Shown piece by piece: positions 36,076 to 48,219 of a DNA stretch of 64,000 bases; position 1 is the stretch's first letter, and the number at the start of each line of letters is the position of its first letter. The position numbers and the translations under genes are program-made. The notes under the pieces were generated by a model. It was not told the origin of the DNA. It saw nothing but the letters and a program-made list of their open reading frames with translations, and ran no database searches. Source of the DNA: REEB95 sp963810055 (GTDB taxonomy: Bacteria; Pseudomonadota; Alphaproteobacteria; ATCC43930; CGMCC-115725); contig CAWEME010000011.1 in assembly GCA_963810055.1 (NCBI GenBank), positions 5,698 to 69,697 of the forward strand, given 5' to 3'.

Positions 36076-37032
36076 TCAGGCCTTCTCCGCCGCGACGCGC
36101 GCCAACAATCGGCGCGCGCCCTGCTCCGCCGCCTCGACCGAAAGCGAATCCATCATGCTGTCGGTGGTGAGGCGATCCCATCCCGGCTGGAACAATTCCA
36201 GATAGGGCGTCGCCGTGGCGACCACTTCGGCGCGTTGGCCCCAGGGCGCGTATTCCGAAACCCGGCTCGGCCCGAACAAGCCGAGGGTCGGCGCGCCGGA
36301 CGCCGCCGCGATATGCATCAAGCCGGTGTCGTTGCCGGCGAACAGCGCCGCGCGTTTCAGCACCGCCCCGGCGGTGAGCAGATCGACTCGGCCGACCAGA
36401 TCGATCGCCTGGCCCGGTAGCGCGTCGATCACCGGCTGCGCCTGCTTGCGCTCATGCGCCGCCGCCAGCACCGCGACGCGCGCCCCCGGCAGCGGGCCCG
36501 GCGCGGAGGTCAGGCGCCTGGCCAGTTCGGCGAAGCGCTCGGCGCGCCATTCCTTGCCGCGCCAATTGGCGGCGGGGCCGATGGCGAGAAAGCGCTCGCC
36601 CGGCGGCACCAGCTTGGAAGCATCGTCGATGTGCTTGGGCGCGAACCAGAGACGGGGCGCGGGCGGCGGATCGAGATCGAACAGCCGGGCCAGTTGCTTC
36701 ACGCGATGCTCGTCCGGATTTCCCTTGGCGATGACGCGGCGCTCGCCCGCCCACAGGAAGAACGCAAGCGCCGAGCCGCGCAGATCGACCGCCAGATCCC
36801 AGCGCGAAGCCGCAACCGAGAGATAGAGCTTCGCCCAATGCAGCGCGTATTTCTTCTTGTCGACCACGATCAGGCGCTGGAGGCCGGGCACCGCCTCGAA
36901 CAGCGGCGCCGCCAGCGGCCCGGCCGCGACGGTTAATGATGCGCCGGGATAACGCCCGATCAGGTATGCCAGAAGCCCGGTCGAGAGGACGGCATCGCCG
37001 ATCCGCGTCGCCGTGACAAAGAGGATTTTCAT
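36076..37032 (-). CDS. GT9-family heptosyltransferase-like protein
   Basis: This 318-residue protein carries MKILFVTATRIGDAVLSTGL, IVVDKKKYALHW and FAGNDTGLMHIAAASGAPTL, the GT9 (ADP-heptose:LPS heptosyltransferase) signature. It should add heptose or another sugar to the LPS core at the inner membrane. ATG 37032 gives the family start; an upstream ATG would add 23 unconserved residues. It is the first gene of the GT9-GT4-GT4-asnB set. Confidence 0.85.
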   Translation of the reverse strand: MKILFVTATRIGDAVLSTGLLAYLIGRYPGASLTVAAGPLAAPLFEAVPGLQRLIVVDKKKYALHWAKLYLSVAASRWDLAVDLRGSALAFFLWAGERRVIAKGNPDEHRVKQLARLFDLDPPPAPRLWFAPKHIDDASKLVPPGERFLAIGPAANWRGKEWRAERFAELARRLTSAPGPLPGARVAVLAAAHERKQAQPVIDALPGQAIDLVGRVDLLTAGAVLKRAALFAGNDTGLMHIAAASGAPTLGLFGPSRVSEYAPWGQRAEVVATATPYLELFQPGWDRLTTDSMMDSLSVEAAEQGARRLLARVAAEKA

Positions 37033-37130
37033 GCCGCGAATTGCGCCAGGGCCAAGCCGATGGATGGGGCGGGTTATAGGCCGGGGCCAGCATCTTGCCA
37101 AGCCTCGCCGCCGGGCTTACCTCTTAGCGC

Positions 37131-38012
37131 ATGCCCCCAAGCAGCTCCTATGCCTTGCTCGGCGGACGCGGCGTGCTGGAAGTCGCGGGCGCGGATCGCG
37201 CGGCGTTTCTCCAGGGCCTGGTTTCGAACGACGTGACCAAGGCCGGGCCGTCGCGCGCGGTGTTCGCCGCGTTGCTGACGGCGCAGGGCAAATACCTCCA
37301 CGACTTCTTCATCGTGGCGCTGGGCGAGACGCTTTATCTCGATTGCGAGGCTTCGCGCCTCGAAGACCTGAAAAAACGCCTGTCGCTTTACAAGCTGCGC
37401 TCCAAGGTGAGCCTGGCCGATGCGGGCGGGCGGCTCATCGTGGCGGCCGCTTGGGGCGGCGACGCCCTGAAGCGTCTGGGCTTGGCGTCGCCGGGTACGG
37501 CCAAGGCTTTCGCCGGAGGACTGGCCTATGCCGATCCGCGCTTGGCCCAACTCGGCGCGCGGTTTTTGATCCCGCGCGGCAAGGAATCCGAAATCGCGGC
37601 GTTGGGCTTCGCGATATCCGACGCCGCGGCTTATGACAGGCACCGCCTTGCCTTGGGCGTGCCCGACGGCAGCCGCGATCTGGTGGTGGAAAAATCCATC
37701 CTGCTCGAAAGCGGCTTCGAGGAATTGAACGGCGTCGATTTCCAGAAGGGCTGCTACATGGGCCAGGAGCTGACCGCGCGCACCAAATACCGCGCGCTCA
37801 TCCGCAAGCGCCTTCTGCCGGTGAAGGTCGAGGGCCCCTTGCCCGCGCCGGGCACGCCCATTTTGGCGGGCGGCGAGGATGTCGGCGAGCTGCGTTCGGG
37901 CGCGGACGGTTTGGCGCTCGCCATGTTGCAACTCGACGCGCTCGACGCGCCGCTTTCCGCCGGCGGCGCGAAACTCGTTCCGCAAAAGCCGGATTGGGTG
38001 AAACTCGATTAG
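37131..38012 (+). CDS. ygfZ: Folate-binding protein YgfZ/GcvT family
   Basis: This 293-residue protein shows the YgfZ signature KGCYMGQELTARTKYRA, with GVLEVAGADRAAFLQGLVSN at the N-terminus. YgfZ proteins use tetrahydrofolate and help repair or assemble certain Fe-S enzymes. It is divergent from the GT9 gene. Confidence 0.9.
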   Translation: MPPSSSYALLGGRGVLEVAGADRAAFLQGLVSNDVTKAGPSRAVFAALLTAQGKYLHDFFIVALGETLYLDCEASRLEDLKKRLSLYKLRSKVSLADAGGRLIVAAAWGGDALKRLGLASPGTAKAFAGGLAYADPRLAQLGARFLIPRGKESEIAALGFAISDAAAYDRHRLALGVPDGSRDLVVEKSILLESGFEELNGVDFQKGCYMGQELTARTKYRALIRKRLLPVKVEGPLPAPGTPILAGGEDVGELRSGADGLALAMLQLDALDAPLSAGGAKLVPQKPDWVKLD

Positions 38013-38128
38013 GTCTCGTCACCTGAAATCGAGCATGAGGAATTGTGACAGTTACGCGGAATTTTTATTAGTTATCCGGACACCTGCGGCCCTGCTACGT
38101 TGATCGGCTTCGGTTGAAGGCGGGGGCG

Positions 38129-38283
38129 ATGAACGGAACAAAGTCAATGTCGCCGGCCAAGGTGGCGATCGATCGGGCTGATCTCTATTGCCTGGGTGAT
38201 CGTGCTCGTGCTGCTTTTGCGTTTCTACTTCGAATGGGAAATGTTGGAAACCTTCGGGCGATTTCTGCTGTCCTGGCTCTAGC
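38129..38283 (+). CDS. Possible small single-span membrane protein, frame disrupted by a GATC duplication
   Basis: ATG 38129 opens MNGTKSMSPAKVAID and then loses frame. One base over, the sequence gives GLISIAWVIVLVLLLRFYF and FEWEMLETFGRFLLSWL before a TAG, a convincing transmembrane segment. Removing one copy of a GATC-GATC duplication (38167-38174) joins the two into about 50 residues. It lies in the 420-bp gap between ygfZ and ppdK, whose remaining 38013-38128 and 38284-38432 hold nothing I recognise. Confidence 0.35.
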
Positions 38284-38432
38284 CGGCGGCCGGTCGATTA
38301 AAACCGAGACACCATCTGCTCCAAATTATCATTAAATATTAATTTGTAACGACTGCATTGCCGATAGGCAGCGCTAAACTTGTGCATCGCTCGGTCACAC
38401 CAGCGCACTAAAGGATATCGGTCGATAATAAC

Positions 38433-41117
<2,685 letters not shown>

Positions 41118-43176
41118 CGATTTCGCCTAGTCCATCCTTCGATCTGCGAGAAATCCGCCACCAGATTGAGCGTATCGCGGATTTGCGACAATAGTCTCAG
41201 GCGGTTCTCGCGCAATTCCTTGTCGTCGGTATTGACGGTGACTTTATCGAAAAAACGGTCGACCGGGCCGCGCAATTGGGCGAGCGCCGCCATCGAGCCC
41301 GCGAAATCCTCGGCCTTGAGGGCAGAGGCGCTTTTGGCCGTGGCGGCGTTGAGCGCCTTGTCGAGCTCGCGCTCCTCCGGCGCCTGCAGCAGATCGGGCC
41401 GCGGCACGCCGGAATAGGCTTTGGCGTCCTTCTTCTCCTCGATCCGGAGGATGTTGGCGGCGCGGCGATAGGCGACCAGCAGATTGGCGCCGTCCTCGCT
41501 CTTGAGGAAATCATTCAGCGCCTCGGTGCGTGTCACCAGCCGCGCCAAATCGTCCTCGCCGAGCGCGAACACCGCCGCGATCAGGTCGTGGCGCATGCCC
41601 GCTTCTTTCATGTGAACCTTGAGGCGGTCGGCGAAGAAGGCGAGCAGCGCGCGGCTCGGGTCGGAGGTCGACGGCCGCGCCGCCTGAAACACCTGGGTCA
41701 GCGGCAGGCGCAGCTTGTTTTCCAGGATGAGCCGGATGACGCCGAGCGCGGCGCGGCGCAGCGCGTAGGGATCCTTGGAGCCGGTCGGGGTCTCGTTGAT
41801 GGCGAAGAACCCGACCAGCGTGTCGATCTTGTCGGCCAGCGCCAGCGCCACGCTTTCCGGCGCGTGCGGGCAGTGATCGTTCGGCCCCAGCGGCGAATAA
41901 TGCTCGGCAATCGCGTTCGCGACCTCCGCCGCCTCGCCGTCATGGAGCGCGTAATAGCGGCCCATCACGCCTTGCAGCTCGGGGAATTCGCCGACCATGC
42001 CGCTCGACAGATCGGCCTTGGCGAGCCAGACCGCCTCGGCCAATTTTTCCTTGTCGGCTCCCGGTACGTGCTCCGCCAGCGTTTCGGCCAGCTTGGCGAC
42101 GCGCGCCGCCTTGTCGTAGACGCTGCCGAGCTTGGCGTGGAAAACCCGGTTCTTGAGGCTCGGTACGCGCTCGGCAAGCTTGACCTTGCGGTCCTGGTCC
42201 CAGAAGAAGCGCGCATCGGCGAGACGCGCCTTCAGCACGCGCTCGTTGCCGGCGACGATCGCCTTGCCGCCGTCGCGCGCAGCCATGTTCGAGACGACGA
42301 GAAACCGGGGAGCCAGATTTCCCTTGGCGTCGAGACAGGCGAAATATTTCTGGTGCGTCCGCATCGCCGAGGTCAGCACCTCGGGCGGCAGATCCATGAA
42401 GGACGGGTCGATGCGCCCCGTCAGCACCACCGGCCATTCGACCAATCCTACGACCTCGTCGAGCAACAGCTCGTCGGGCTTGACCTTGAGCTTGGCCGAG
42501 GCCGCCGTCTTGGCCAGCTGGGCGGCGATCAGCTTGCGGCGCTCTTCGGCGTCGAGCACCACCTTCGCCGCCTTCAACTTGGCGCGGTATTGCTTGAAGT
42601 CGCGCGCCGTGATTTCGCCGCTCGACAGAAAACGGTGGCCCTGGGTGACGTGGCCCACCGGCACGTCGCCGAGATCGAGCTTCAGCACCTTGCCGTCGAA
42701 CAGCGACAGCGCCGAAACCAGCGGCCGGACCCAGCGGAATTCGGCCGCCGGAAAGCGCATCGATTTGGGCCAGGGCAGAGCCTCGATCACCTCGCGCAAC
42801 AGACCGGGCAGCACGTCCTTGGCCGGCCTTCCGGGGCGCTTCAACAGCGCGAAATAGAATTCGCCCTTGTCGGTCGCGCGCTTCTCGCATTGCTCGATCG
42901 AAGTCAGGCCGGCCGATTTGAGAAAGCCCTCGATCGCCTGCGGCGGCGAGCCCACGCGCGGCCCGCGGCGTTCCTCGGCCGAACCGGGCTGCATGCGCGG
43001 CAAGCCGGCGACGGCCAGGGTCAGGCGGCGCGGCGTGACGAAGGTTTCGATCCGCGTCGCCGCCAGATTGAGTTCCTGGAGCTCGATCTCGATCAGGCGT
43101 TGCAACTCGCGCGCCGCGAGATTCTGCATGCGCGCCGGGATTTCCTCGGTCAGGAGTTCGAGCAGCAGATCGGGCA

Positions 43177-44049
43177 TCAGCCGGCCTCGCTCTGGAGCCA
43201 TGTTTCGCAGCAGGATTTCGCCAGCGCGCGCACCCGGCCGATATAAGAGGCGCGCTCGGTGACCGAGATCGCGCCGCGCGCGTCGAGCAGATTGAAGGCA
43301 TGGCTCGCCTTGATGCACTGGTCATAGGCCGGCAAGGGCAGGCGCCGTTCGAGCAGCGCCTTGCATTCCTTTTCGGCGTCGGCGAAATGCCGGAACAGCA
43401 GCGGCACATCGGCGAATTCGAAATTATAGGCGGAGAATTCGCGCTCGGAGCGCTTGAACACGTCGCCGTATTTCACGCCCCTTCCGTTATAGTCGAGGTC
43501 GTAGACGTTCTCGACGCCCTGCACGTACATGGCGAGGCGCTCGAGGCCGTAGGTCAACTCGGTCGAGACCACGTCGCATTCGATGCCGCCGACCTGCTGG
43601 AAATAGGTGAACTGCGTCACCTCCATGCCGTCGAGCCAGACTTCCCAGCCGAGGCCCCAGGCGCCCAGCGTCGGGCTTTCCCAATCGTCCTCGACGAAGC
43701 GGATGTCGTGTTTCTTCGCGTCGATGCCGAGCGCCTCCAGGCTGGCGAGATAGATCGCCTGGCTGTCCCGGGGCGCGGGCTTGAGGATCACCTGGAACTG
43801 ATAGTAATGCTGCAAGCGGTTGGGGTTCTCGCCATAGCGCCCGTCCGAGGGCCGGCGCGAGGGCTGCACATAGGCGGCGCGCCAGGGCTTGGGCCCGAGC
43901 GCGCGCAAGCTGGTGGCCGGATGGAAGGTGCCCGCCCCCATCTCGACGTCATAAGGCTGGAGGATGACGCAGCCCTGTTCCGCCCAGAAATTCTGCAATC
44001 TGAGAATGAGGGACTGGAAGCTGTTGCCGTTGGCGGGGCGCGCAGCCAC
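43177..44049 (-). CDS. glyQ: Glycyl-tRNA synthetase alpha subunit
   Basis: This 290-residue class II synthetase catalytic subunit has the motifs FWAEQGCVILQPYDVEMGAG and YVQPSRRPSDGRYGENPNR, then GWEVWLDGMEVTQFTYFQQ. With GlyS it charges tRNA-Gly. It starts with GTG 44049 and overlaps glyS by one base. The two precede ppdK, as in several Rhodospirillaceae. Confidence 0.96.
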   Translation of the reverse strand: MAARPANGNSFQSLILRLQNFWAEQGCVILQPYDVEMGAGTFHPATSLRALGPKPWRAAYVQPSRRPSDGRYGENPNRLQHYYQFQVILKPAPRDSQAIYLASLEALGIDAKKHDIRFVEDDWESPTLGAWGLGWEVWLDGMEVTQFTYFQQVGGIECDVVSTELTYGLERLAMYVQGVENVYDLDYNGRGVKYGDVFKRSEREFSAYNFEFADVPLLFRHFADAEKECKALLERRLPLPAYDQCIKASHAFNLLDARGAISVTERASYIGRVRALAKSCCETWLQSEAG

Positions 44050-44117
44050 GTCAGATCCTCGCGGGGTTGATGGTGCAGCGCAAAATACCGGCGGCGGCGC
44101 GGAGGGTCAAGCCGCGC

Positions 44118-44384
44118 TCACCTCCGCCAGGGGCAATCGGCGCGGCCGCAGGCGGCCGCGCTTTGCGCCGGCACATAGGCGCCGCAGCTTTTGCATTTGA
44201 CCAGATCCTCGGCGGGCAGATTGCGCGCGGCGCCGCCTCCCCGGGCGGCGTTGCGTTGGCGCTCCATCTCCTCGCGCAGGGTGCGGCGAATCTGGTCGAC
44301 TCGCCGGGTGTATTTCCAGCCGTACCACACGACCAGGAATACCAACGCCAGCAGCAGGAATTTACCCGGGCTCAATCCGAACAT
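44118..44384 (-). CDS. Membrane-anchored zinc-ribbon protein of unknown function
   Basis: This 88-residue protein has one N-terminal transmembrane helix (GKFLLLALVFLVVWYGW), a charged middle with RRTLREEMERQRN, and a C-terminal CxxC...CxxxxC arrangement (CKSCGAYVPAQ, ACGRADCPW), probably one zinc. This resembles the PP0621-type small proteins, but the function is unknown. Confidence 0.75.
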   Translation of the reverse strand: MFGLSPGKFLLLALVFLVVWYGWKYTRRVDQIRRTLREEMERQRNAARGGGAARNLPAEDLVKCKSCGAYVPAQSAAACGRADCPWRR

Positions 44385-44495
44385 GCCCTGGTGTAGGGGA
44401 GCGCCCCCATAGGGTCAAGCTAGGCCGATGGAATTGGCGTCCCGCAAACCGGGACGCCGGGGCCCGATTGCGCGGGCTTGCCCAAGGGCGCGATA

Positions 44496-45371
44496 ATGCG
44501 CGCCATGCCGCCCGATCCGGCCAGCGCGTCCGCGCGTTTCGAGATCGACGTCGAAGACGTCGAGTACCAGCGCATCGGCGGCAAGCCGATGCTGGCGCGG
44601 CTTTACCGGCCGCGCGCGCGCAAGATCGTCCCCGCCTTGGTCGAGGTGCATGGCGGCGCCTGGGTCAATGGCGACCGGCTCAACAACGCCGCGCTCGACG
44701 AGCATCTGGCGCGTTGCGGCATTCTGGTGATGGCGGTCGATTTCCGCATGCCGCCCGCCGATCCTTATCCCGCCGCCGTGGCCGACGTGAACCTGGCGAC
44801 GCGCTGGCTCAAGGCCAACGCGCTGCGGCTCGGCAGCCGCATCGAGCAGGTGGGCGGGCTCGGCACCTCGAGCGGCGGGCAGATCCTGATGCTGAGCGCG
44901 ATGCGGCCGCGCGACCGGCGCTACGCGGCGCTTCCCCTGCCCGGGCCGCTGGCGAGCGCCGCGGGTTTCGACGCGCGGCTGCGTTTCATCGTGTGCTGCT
45001 GGGCGGTGCTCGATCCGCTGACGCGCTACCGCATGGCGCAGCAGAAGAACATCCGGCGTTTCCTCGATGCGCATCTGGCTTATTTCGGCAACGAGGCCGC
45101 CATGGCCGAGGGCAATCCGCAGCTTGCCTTGGAACGCGGCGAGACCGCCGAGCTGCCGCCGGCGCTGCTGATCCAGGGCACCGCCGACGACAATCTCGAT
45201 CACACCATGGCCGACCGCTTCGCGCAGGATTACCGCAAGGCCGGCGGCAAGGCCGAGCTCTTCAAATTCGACGGCGAGCCGCATATGTTCGTGACCAAAA
45301 ATCCGGCTTCGGCCAATTCGCAAAAGGCCCTGGCTCTGATCGCGGAATTCGCGTTGGCGCAAAGCGCCTGA
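44496..45371 (+). CDS. Alpha/beta hydrolase, hormone-sensitive-lipase-like
   Basis: This 291-residue hydrolase has HGGAWVNGDR (oxyanion hole), the nucleophile motif GTSSGG, the acid in GTADDNLDHT and the His in DGEPHMFV. It is a soluble esterase or lipase with unknown substrate. ATG 44496 is preferred over a TTG at 44478. It is convergent with the methyltransferase gene. Confidence 0.82.
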   Translation: MRAMPPDPASASARFEIDVEDVEYQRIGGKPMLARLYRPRARKIVPALVEVHGGAWVNGDRLNNAALDEHLARCGILVMAVDFRMPPADPYPAAVADVNLATRWLKANALRLGSRIEQVGGLGTSSGGQILMLSAMRPRDRRYAALPLPGPLASAAGFDARLRFIVCCWAVLDPLTRYRMAQQKNIRRFLDAHLAYFGNEAAMAEGNPQLALERGETAELPPALLIQGTADDNLDHTMADRFAQDYRKAGGKAELFKFDGEPHMFVTKNPASANSQKALALIAEFALAQSA

Positions 45372-45372
45372 T

Positions 45373-46140
45373 CTAAAGCTGAAGATCGAGCCCCTCGCCG
45401 TGGCGCAGGATCGCCTCGGCGGGTTTGGTGTAGTGCCCGTCGACCCCGTGCAGCACCAGGCCGGGCAACAGCCGCGTCGGGCTGGCGATGTCCTTGCGCG
45501 CATGGACGATGACGCGCTTGGCCGGCGTGCCGTAGGTGGGCCACAGCGGCAGAACGGTGATGGCGCCGGCGCGTCCGGTAAACTGCGCCAGAAGCGCGTC
45601 GAGCCGGTCGGCGCGGTGGATGAAGGTGATGCCGCCGCGCGGCCTGGTCATCGACAGCGCGAAGCGCACCCAATAGGCGAGATTGGCTACGCCTTCGATC
45701 TGCGCTTGCGCCTTGCCCGAATGGGGCGATGGTGTCCCCGCTCCTTCTTCCAGATAGGGCGGATTGGCCATCACCTGGGTGAAGCTGCCGGGTTCGAGCC
45801 GCGGCGGGGGGCGCAGGATGTCGCCGCCCATGGCCCGCACCCGGCCTTCGAAATTGTTCAGAGCGATGTTCTCGACCGCCAGCCGGACCAGCGCCATCTG
45901 CGCCTCGATGCCGGTGATGCGGCATTCGGGCACGCGCACCGCCAGGCAAAGCGCCGCCGCGCCCACGCCGCAGCCGATGTCGAGGACATTGTCGGTGGCG
46001 ACCGCCGGCACCGCCGCCGCCAGCAGCACCGGATCGATGGCGACGCGATAGCCCTGGGCCGGCTGGCGCAAGCGCAACCGCCCGCCCAACAGCGTGTCCT
46101 CGCTCCAGTCCGGAGCCTTGCCGGGGATGGGCGCGTTCAC
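45373..46140 (-). CDS. TrmN6-like SAM-dependent methyltransferase
   Basis: This 255-residue methyltransferase has the SAM-binding motif VLDIGCGVGAAALCLA and the NPPY catalytic motif (VMANPPYLEEG), typical of N6-adenine methyltransferases that modify tRNA position 37. It overlaps the DUF2007 gene by four bases (ATGA). Confidence 0.85.
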   Translation of the reverse strand: MNAPIPGKAPDWSEDTLLGGRLRLRQPAQGYRVAIDPVLLAAAVPAVATDNVLDIGCGVGAAALCLAVRVPECRITGIEAQMALVRLAVENIALNNFEGRVRAMGGDILRPPPRLEPGSFTQVMANPPYLEEGAGTPSPHSGKAQAQIEGVANLAYWVRFALSMTRPRGGITFIHRADRLDALLAQFTGRAGAITVLPLWPTYGTPAKRVIVHARKDIASPTRLLPGLVLHGVDGHYTKPAEAILRHGEGLDLQL

Positions 46141-46346
46141 GGTTGTTTGTCCGCCGCCGCCAGGAGATCGCGGGCGCGCGCCAATTCCTCGTCCGGCACC
46201 ATCAGACGGCGCGGGATGGCGCCGATCGAGCCTTCGATGATGCTGGTATGGCGGTCGAAAACCACGGTTTCGATCCCGGCCGCGTCCAACAGCGCCTGCA
46301 GCCAGGACAACCGTACCGTGTCGTTGGTGCGCAGCAGTTCCTTCAT
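46137..46346 (-). CDS. DUF2007 family protein
   Basis: This 69-residue protein reads MKELLRTNDTVRLSWLQALL and VVFDRHTSIIEGSIGAIPRR, the DUF2007 (putative signal-transducing) family. It has no known function. It is translationally coupled to the methyltransferase. Confidence 0.85.
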   Translation of the reverse strand: MKELLRTNDTVRLSWLQALLDAAGIETVVFDRHTSIIEGSIGAIPRRLMVPDEELARARDLLAAADKQP

Positions 46347-46505
46347 CGGCCTCACGGGGAAGTGGTATGCTCCCTTCCGGGTCGGGCTTGACCCTCGGGC
46401 CAGGGGTTCTATGCTCGCCTCGGGGCTCGCGCCCGTCAAGCGAGCCAAGCGAGCACGGCCGGCGGTCCGGCCGGCGTAATCAACAAGGCCTCGAAGGAGG
46501 TCAGG

Positions 46506-47525
46506 GTGGCGATTTCAGCGAGTGCCCGGGAAGGCCGGGCGAAGCAGCCGGCGACGCTCGATCGGCTGACCGGTTTGGTCGCGGCCGATCTGGCGCGGGT
46601 CAACCAACTCGTGCTGGCGCGCATGCAAAGCCCGGTGGCGCTCATTCCGCAGCTCGCCGGCCACATCATCGCCGCCGGCGGCAAGCGGCTGCGCCCCATG
46701 CTGACCCTGGCTTCGGCGCGGATGTGCGGCTATCGCGGCGAGCGGCATTTGGCGCTGGCGGCGGCGGTCGAGTTCATCCACACCGCGACGCTGCTGCATG
46801 ACGACGTGGTCGACGCCAGCGGGCTGCGCCGCGGGCTTGCCACCGCCAACGCGGTCTGGGGCAACAAGCCCTCGGTGCTGGTCGGCGATTTCCTGTTCAG
46901 CCGCGCCTTCCAGCTCATGGTCGAGGACGGTTCCCTCAAGGTCCTGGACATCCTGTCGCGCGCTTCGGCGGTGATCGCCGAGGGCGAGGTGTTGCAGCTC
47001 ATGACCTCGAACGACCTCGACACCACCGAGGCGCAATATCTCGAGGTCATCAATTCCAAGACCGCGGCGCTGTTCGCCGCCGCCTCGCGCATCGGCGCGG
47101 TGCTGGGCGAGCGCAAGGAGAACGAGGAAAAGGCGCTCGAGGCCTATGGCCGCAATCTCGGCATCGCGTTCCAGCTCGTCGACGACATGCTCGATTATTC
47201 CGCGCACCAGGCCGAACTCGGCAAGACGGTGGGCGACGATTTCCGCGACGGCAAGATCACCCTGCCGGTGGTGCTGGCCTTCCAGGCGGGCAACGAGGAC
47301 GAGCGCAAATTCTGGCGCCGCGCGCTGGAGGAAGAGAAGCAGAGCGCGGACGATCTCGACCGCGCCATCGAACTGATGCAGCGCCACGGCACGCTGGCCG
47401 CGACGCTGGAACGGGCGCGGCTTTACGCCGGGACCGCGCGCGGCGCGCTCGGCCTGTTCCACGACTCGCCGGAGCGCCGCGCGCTCGACGAGGCGATCGA
47501 TTTCTGCCTGGAACGCGGCCACTAA
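46506..47525 (+). CDS. ispB: Polyprenyl (octaprenyl-type) diphosphate synthase
   Basis: This 339-residue all-helical synthase has the first Asp-rich motif in LLHDDVVDAS and the second in QLVDDMLDYS, plus GGKRLRPML. It extends farnesyl diphosphate with IPP to the ubiquinone side chain precursor. The chain length cannot be read from the sequence. The start is GTG 46506, preceded by AAGGAGG. Confidence 0.92.
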   Translation: MAISASAREGRAKQPATLDRLTGLVAADLARVNQLVLARMQSPVALIPQLAGHIIAAGGKRLRPMLTLASARMCGYRGERHLALAAAVEFIHTATLLHDDVVDASGLRRGLATANAVWGNKPSVLVGDFLFSRAFQLMVEDGSLKVLDILSRASAVIAEGEVLQLMTSNDLDTTEAQYLEVINSKTAALFAAASRIGAVLGERKENEEKALEAYGRNLGIAFQLVDDMLDYSAHQAELGKTVGDDFRDGKITLPVVLAFQAGNEDERKFWRRALEEEKQSADDLDRAIELMQRHGTLAATLERARLYAGTARGALGLFHDSPERRALDEAIDFCLERGH

Positions 47526-47586
47526 GGCCGAGTCCGCCCAAAGGCCGGTTGCAGCAAGGGGCGGAAAGAGGCTATATCGCGCGCGC

Positions 47587-47663
47587 CGGAGTGTAGCTCA
47601 GCCTGGTAGAGCACTAGCTTCGGGAGCTAGGGGCCGGAGGTTCGAATCCTCTCACTCCGACCA
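47587..47663 (+). tRNA. tRNA-Pro (CGG)
   Basis: This 77-nt tRNA has acceptor CGGAGTG/CACTCCG, anticodon stem-loop CTAGCTTCGGGAGCTAG with CGG, T-loop GTTCGAATC and encoded CCA. It is complete. Confidence 0.95.
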
Positions 47664-47703
47664 TTTCATGGTCATGACCCGGTAAGATATCGGGAATCCC
47701 GCG

Positions 47704-47735
47704 GAAACGGCCGCTTTTCATCAGGCGGCCGTTTC
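47704..47735 (+). terminator. Perfect 11-bp hairpin downstream of tRNA-Pro
   Basis: GAAACGGCCGC and GCGGCCGTTTC form a perfect 11-bp stem with a 10-base loop, 41 bp after tRNA-Pro. There is no long T-run, so it is a possible terminator or processing site of the tRNA transcript rather than a clear one. Confidence 0.45.
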
Positions 47736-47871
47736 GCCGCCGGGCAAAACGGTTAAAAATGGAGCGAATTCCTCAAGGTTCCGGTGTCGCTCGCGCGCAA
47801 GCCGCGCTAGATTGGCTTTGGCGGGCTGCTTTTTGGCGCGGACCGCCCAATTGGTTTCGAAGAGGTCGGCC

Positions 47872-48219
47872 ATGATCATGCGGGGACGGGACAGCGAGCC
47901 CGTCGAATTGCGGCCCGGCACCGGCGTACGCGAGGCGGCCAAGCAGGCCGAGCTCGAGCAATGGGCGTGGCGCCGGGTGCGCGCGCTGCGGCTCTTCTAC
48001 ACCCATCTCACGATCTATGTGCTGGTCAACTTCATCCTGTTCATGATCGATTCGACCACGCCCGGCCCGATGTGGTTCTACGCGCCGCTGGTGGGCTGGG
48101 GCCTGTTGCTGGGTCTCCACGCGCTCCACGCCTATGAGATGCTGCCCTGGACCACCCATGACTGGGAACAGCGCAAGGTGCGCGAGCTGATGGAAAAACA
48201 ACGCCGGGGCCCGATGTGA
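47872..48219 (+). CDS. 2TM-domain protein
   Basis: This 115-residue protein has two membrane helices (YTHLTIYVLVNFILFMID and FYAPLVGWGLLLGLHAL) and matches the 2TM domain family found beside histidine kinases and regulators. The C-terminus is charged (WEQRKVRELMEKQRRG). Its stop overlaps the start of the S41 peptidase gene. Confidence 0.8.
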   Translation: MIMRGRDSEPVELRPGTGVREAAKQAELEQWAWRRVRALRLFYTHLTIYVLVNFILFMIDSTTPGPMWFYAPLVGWGLLLGLHALHAYEMLPWTTHDWEQRKVRELMEKQRRGPM

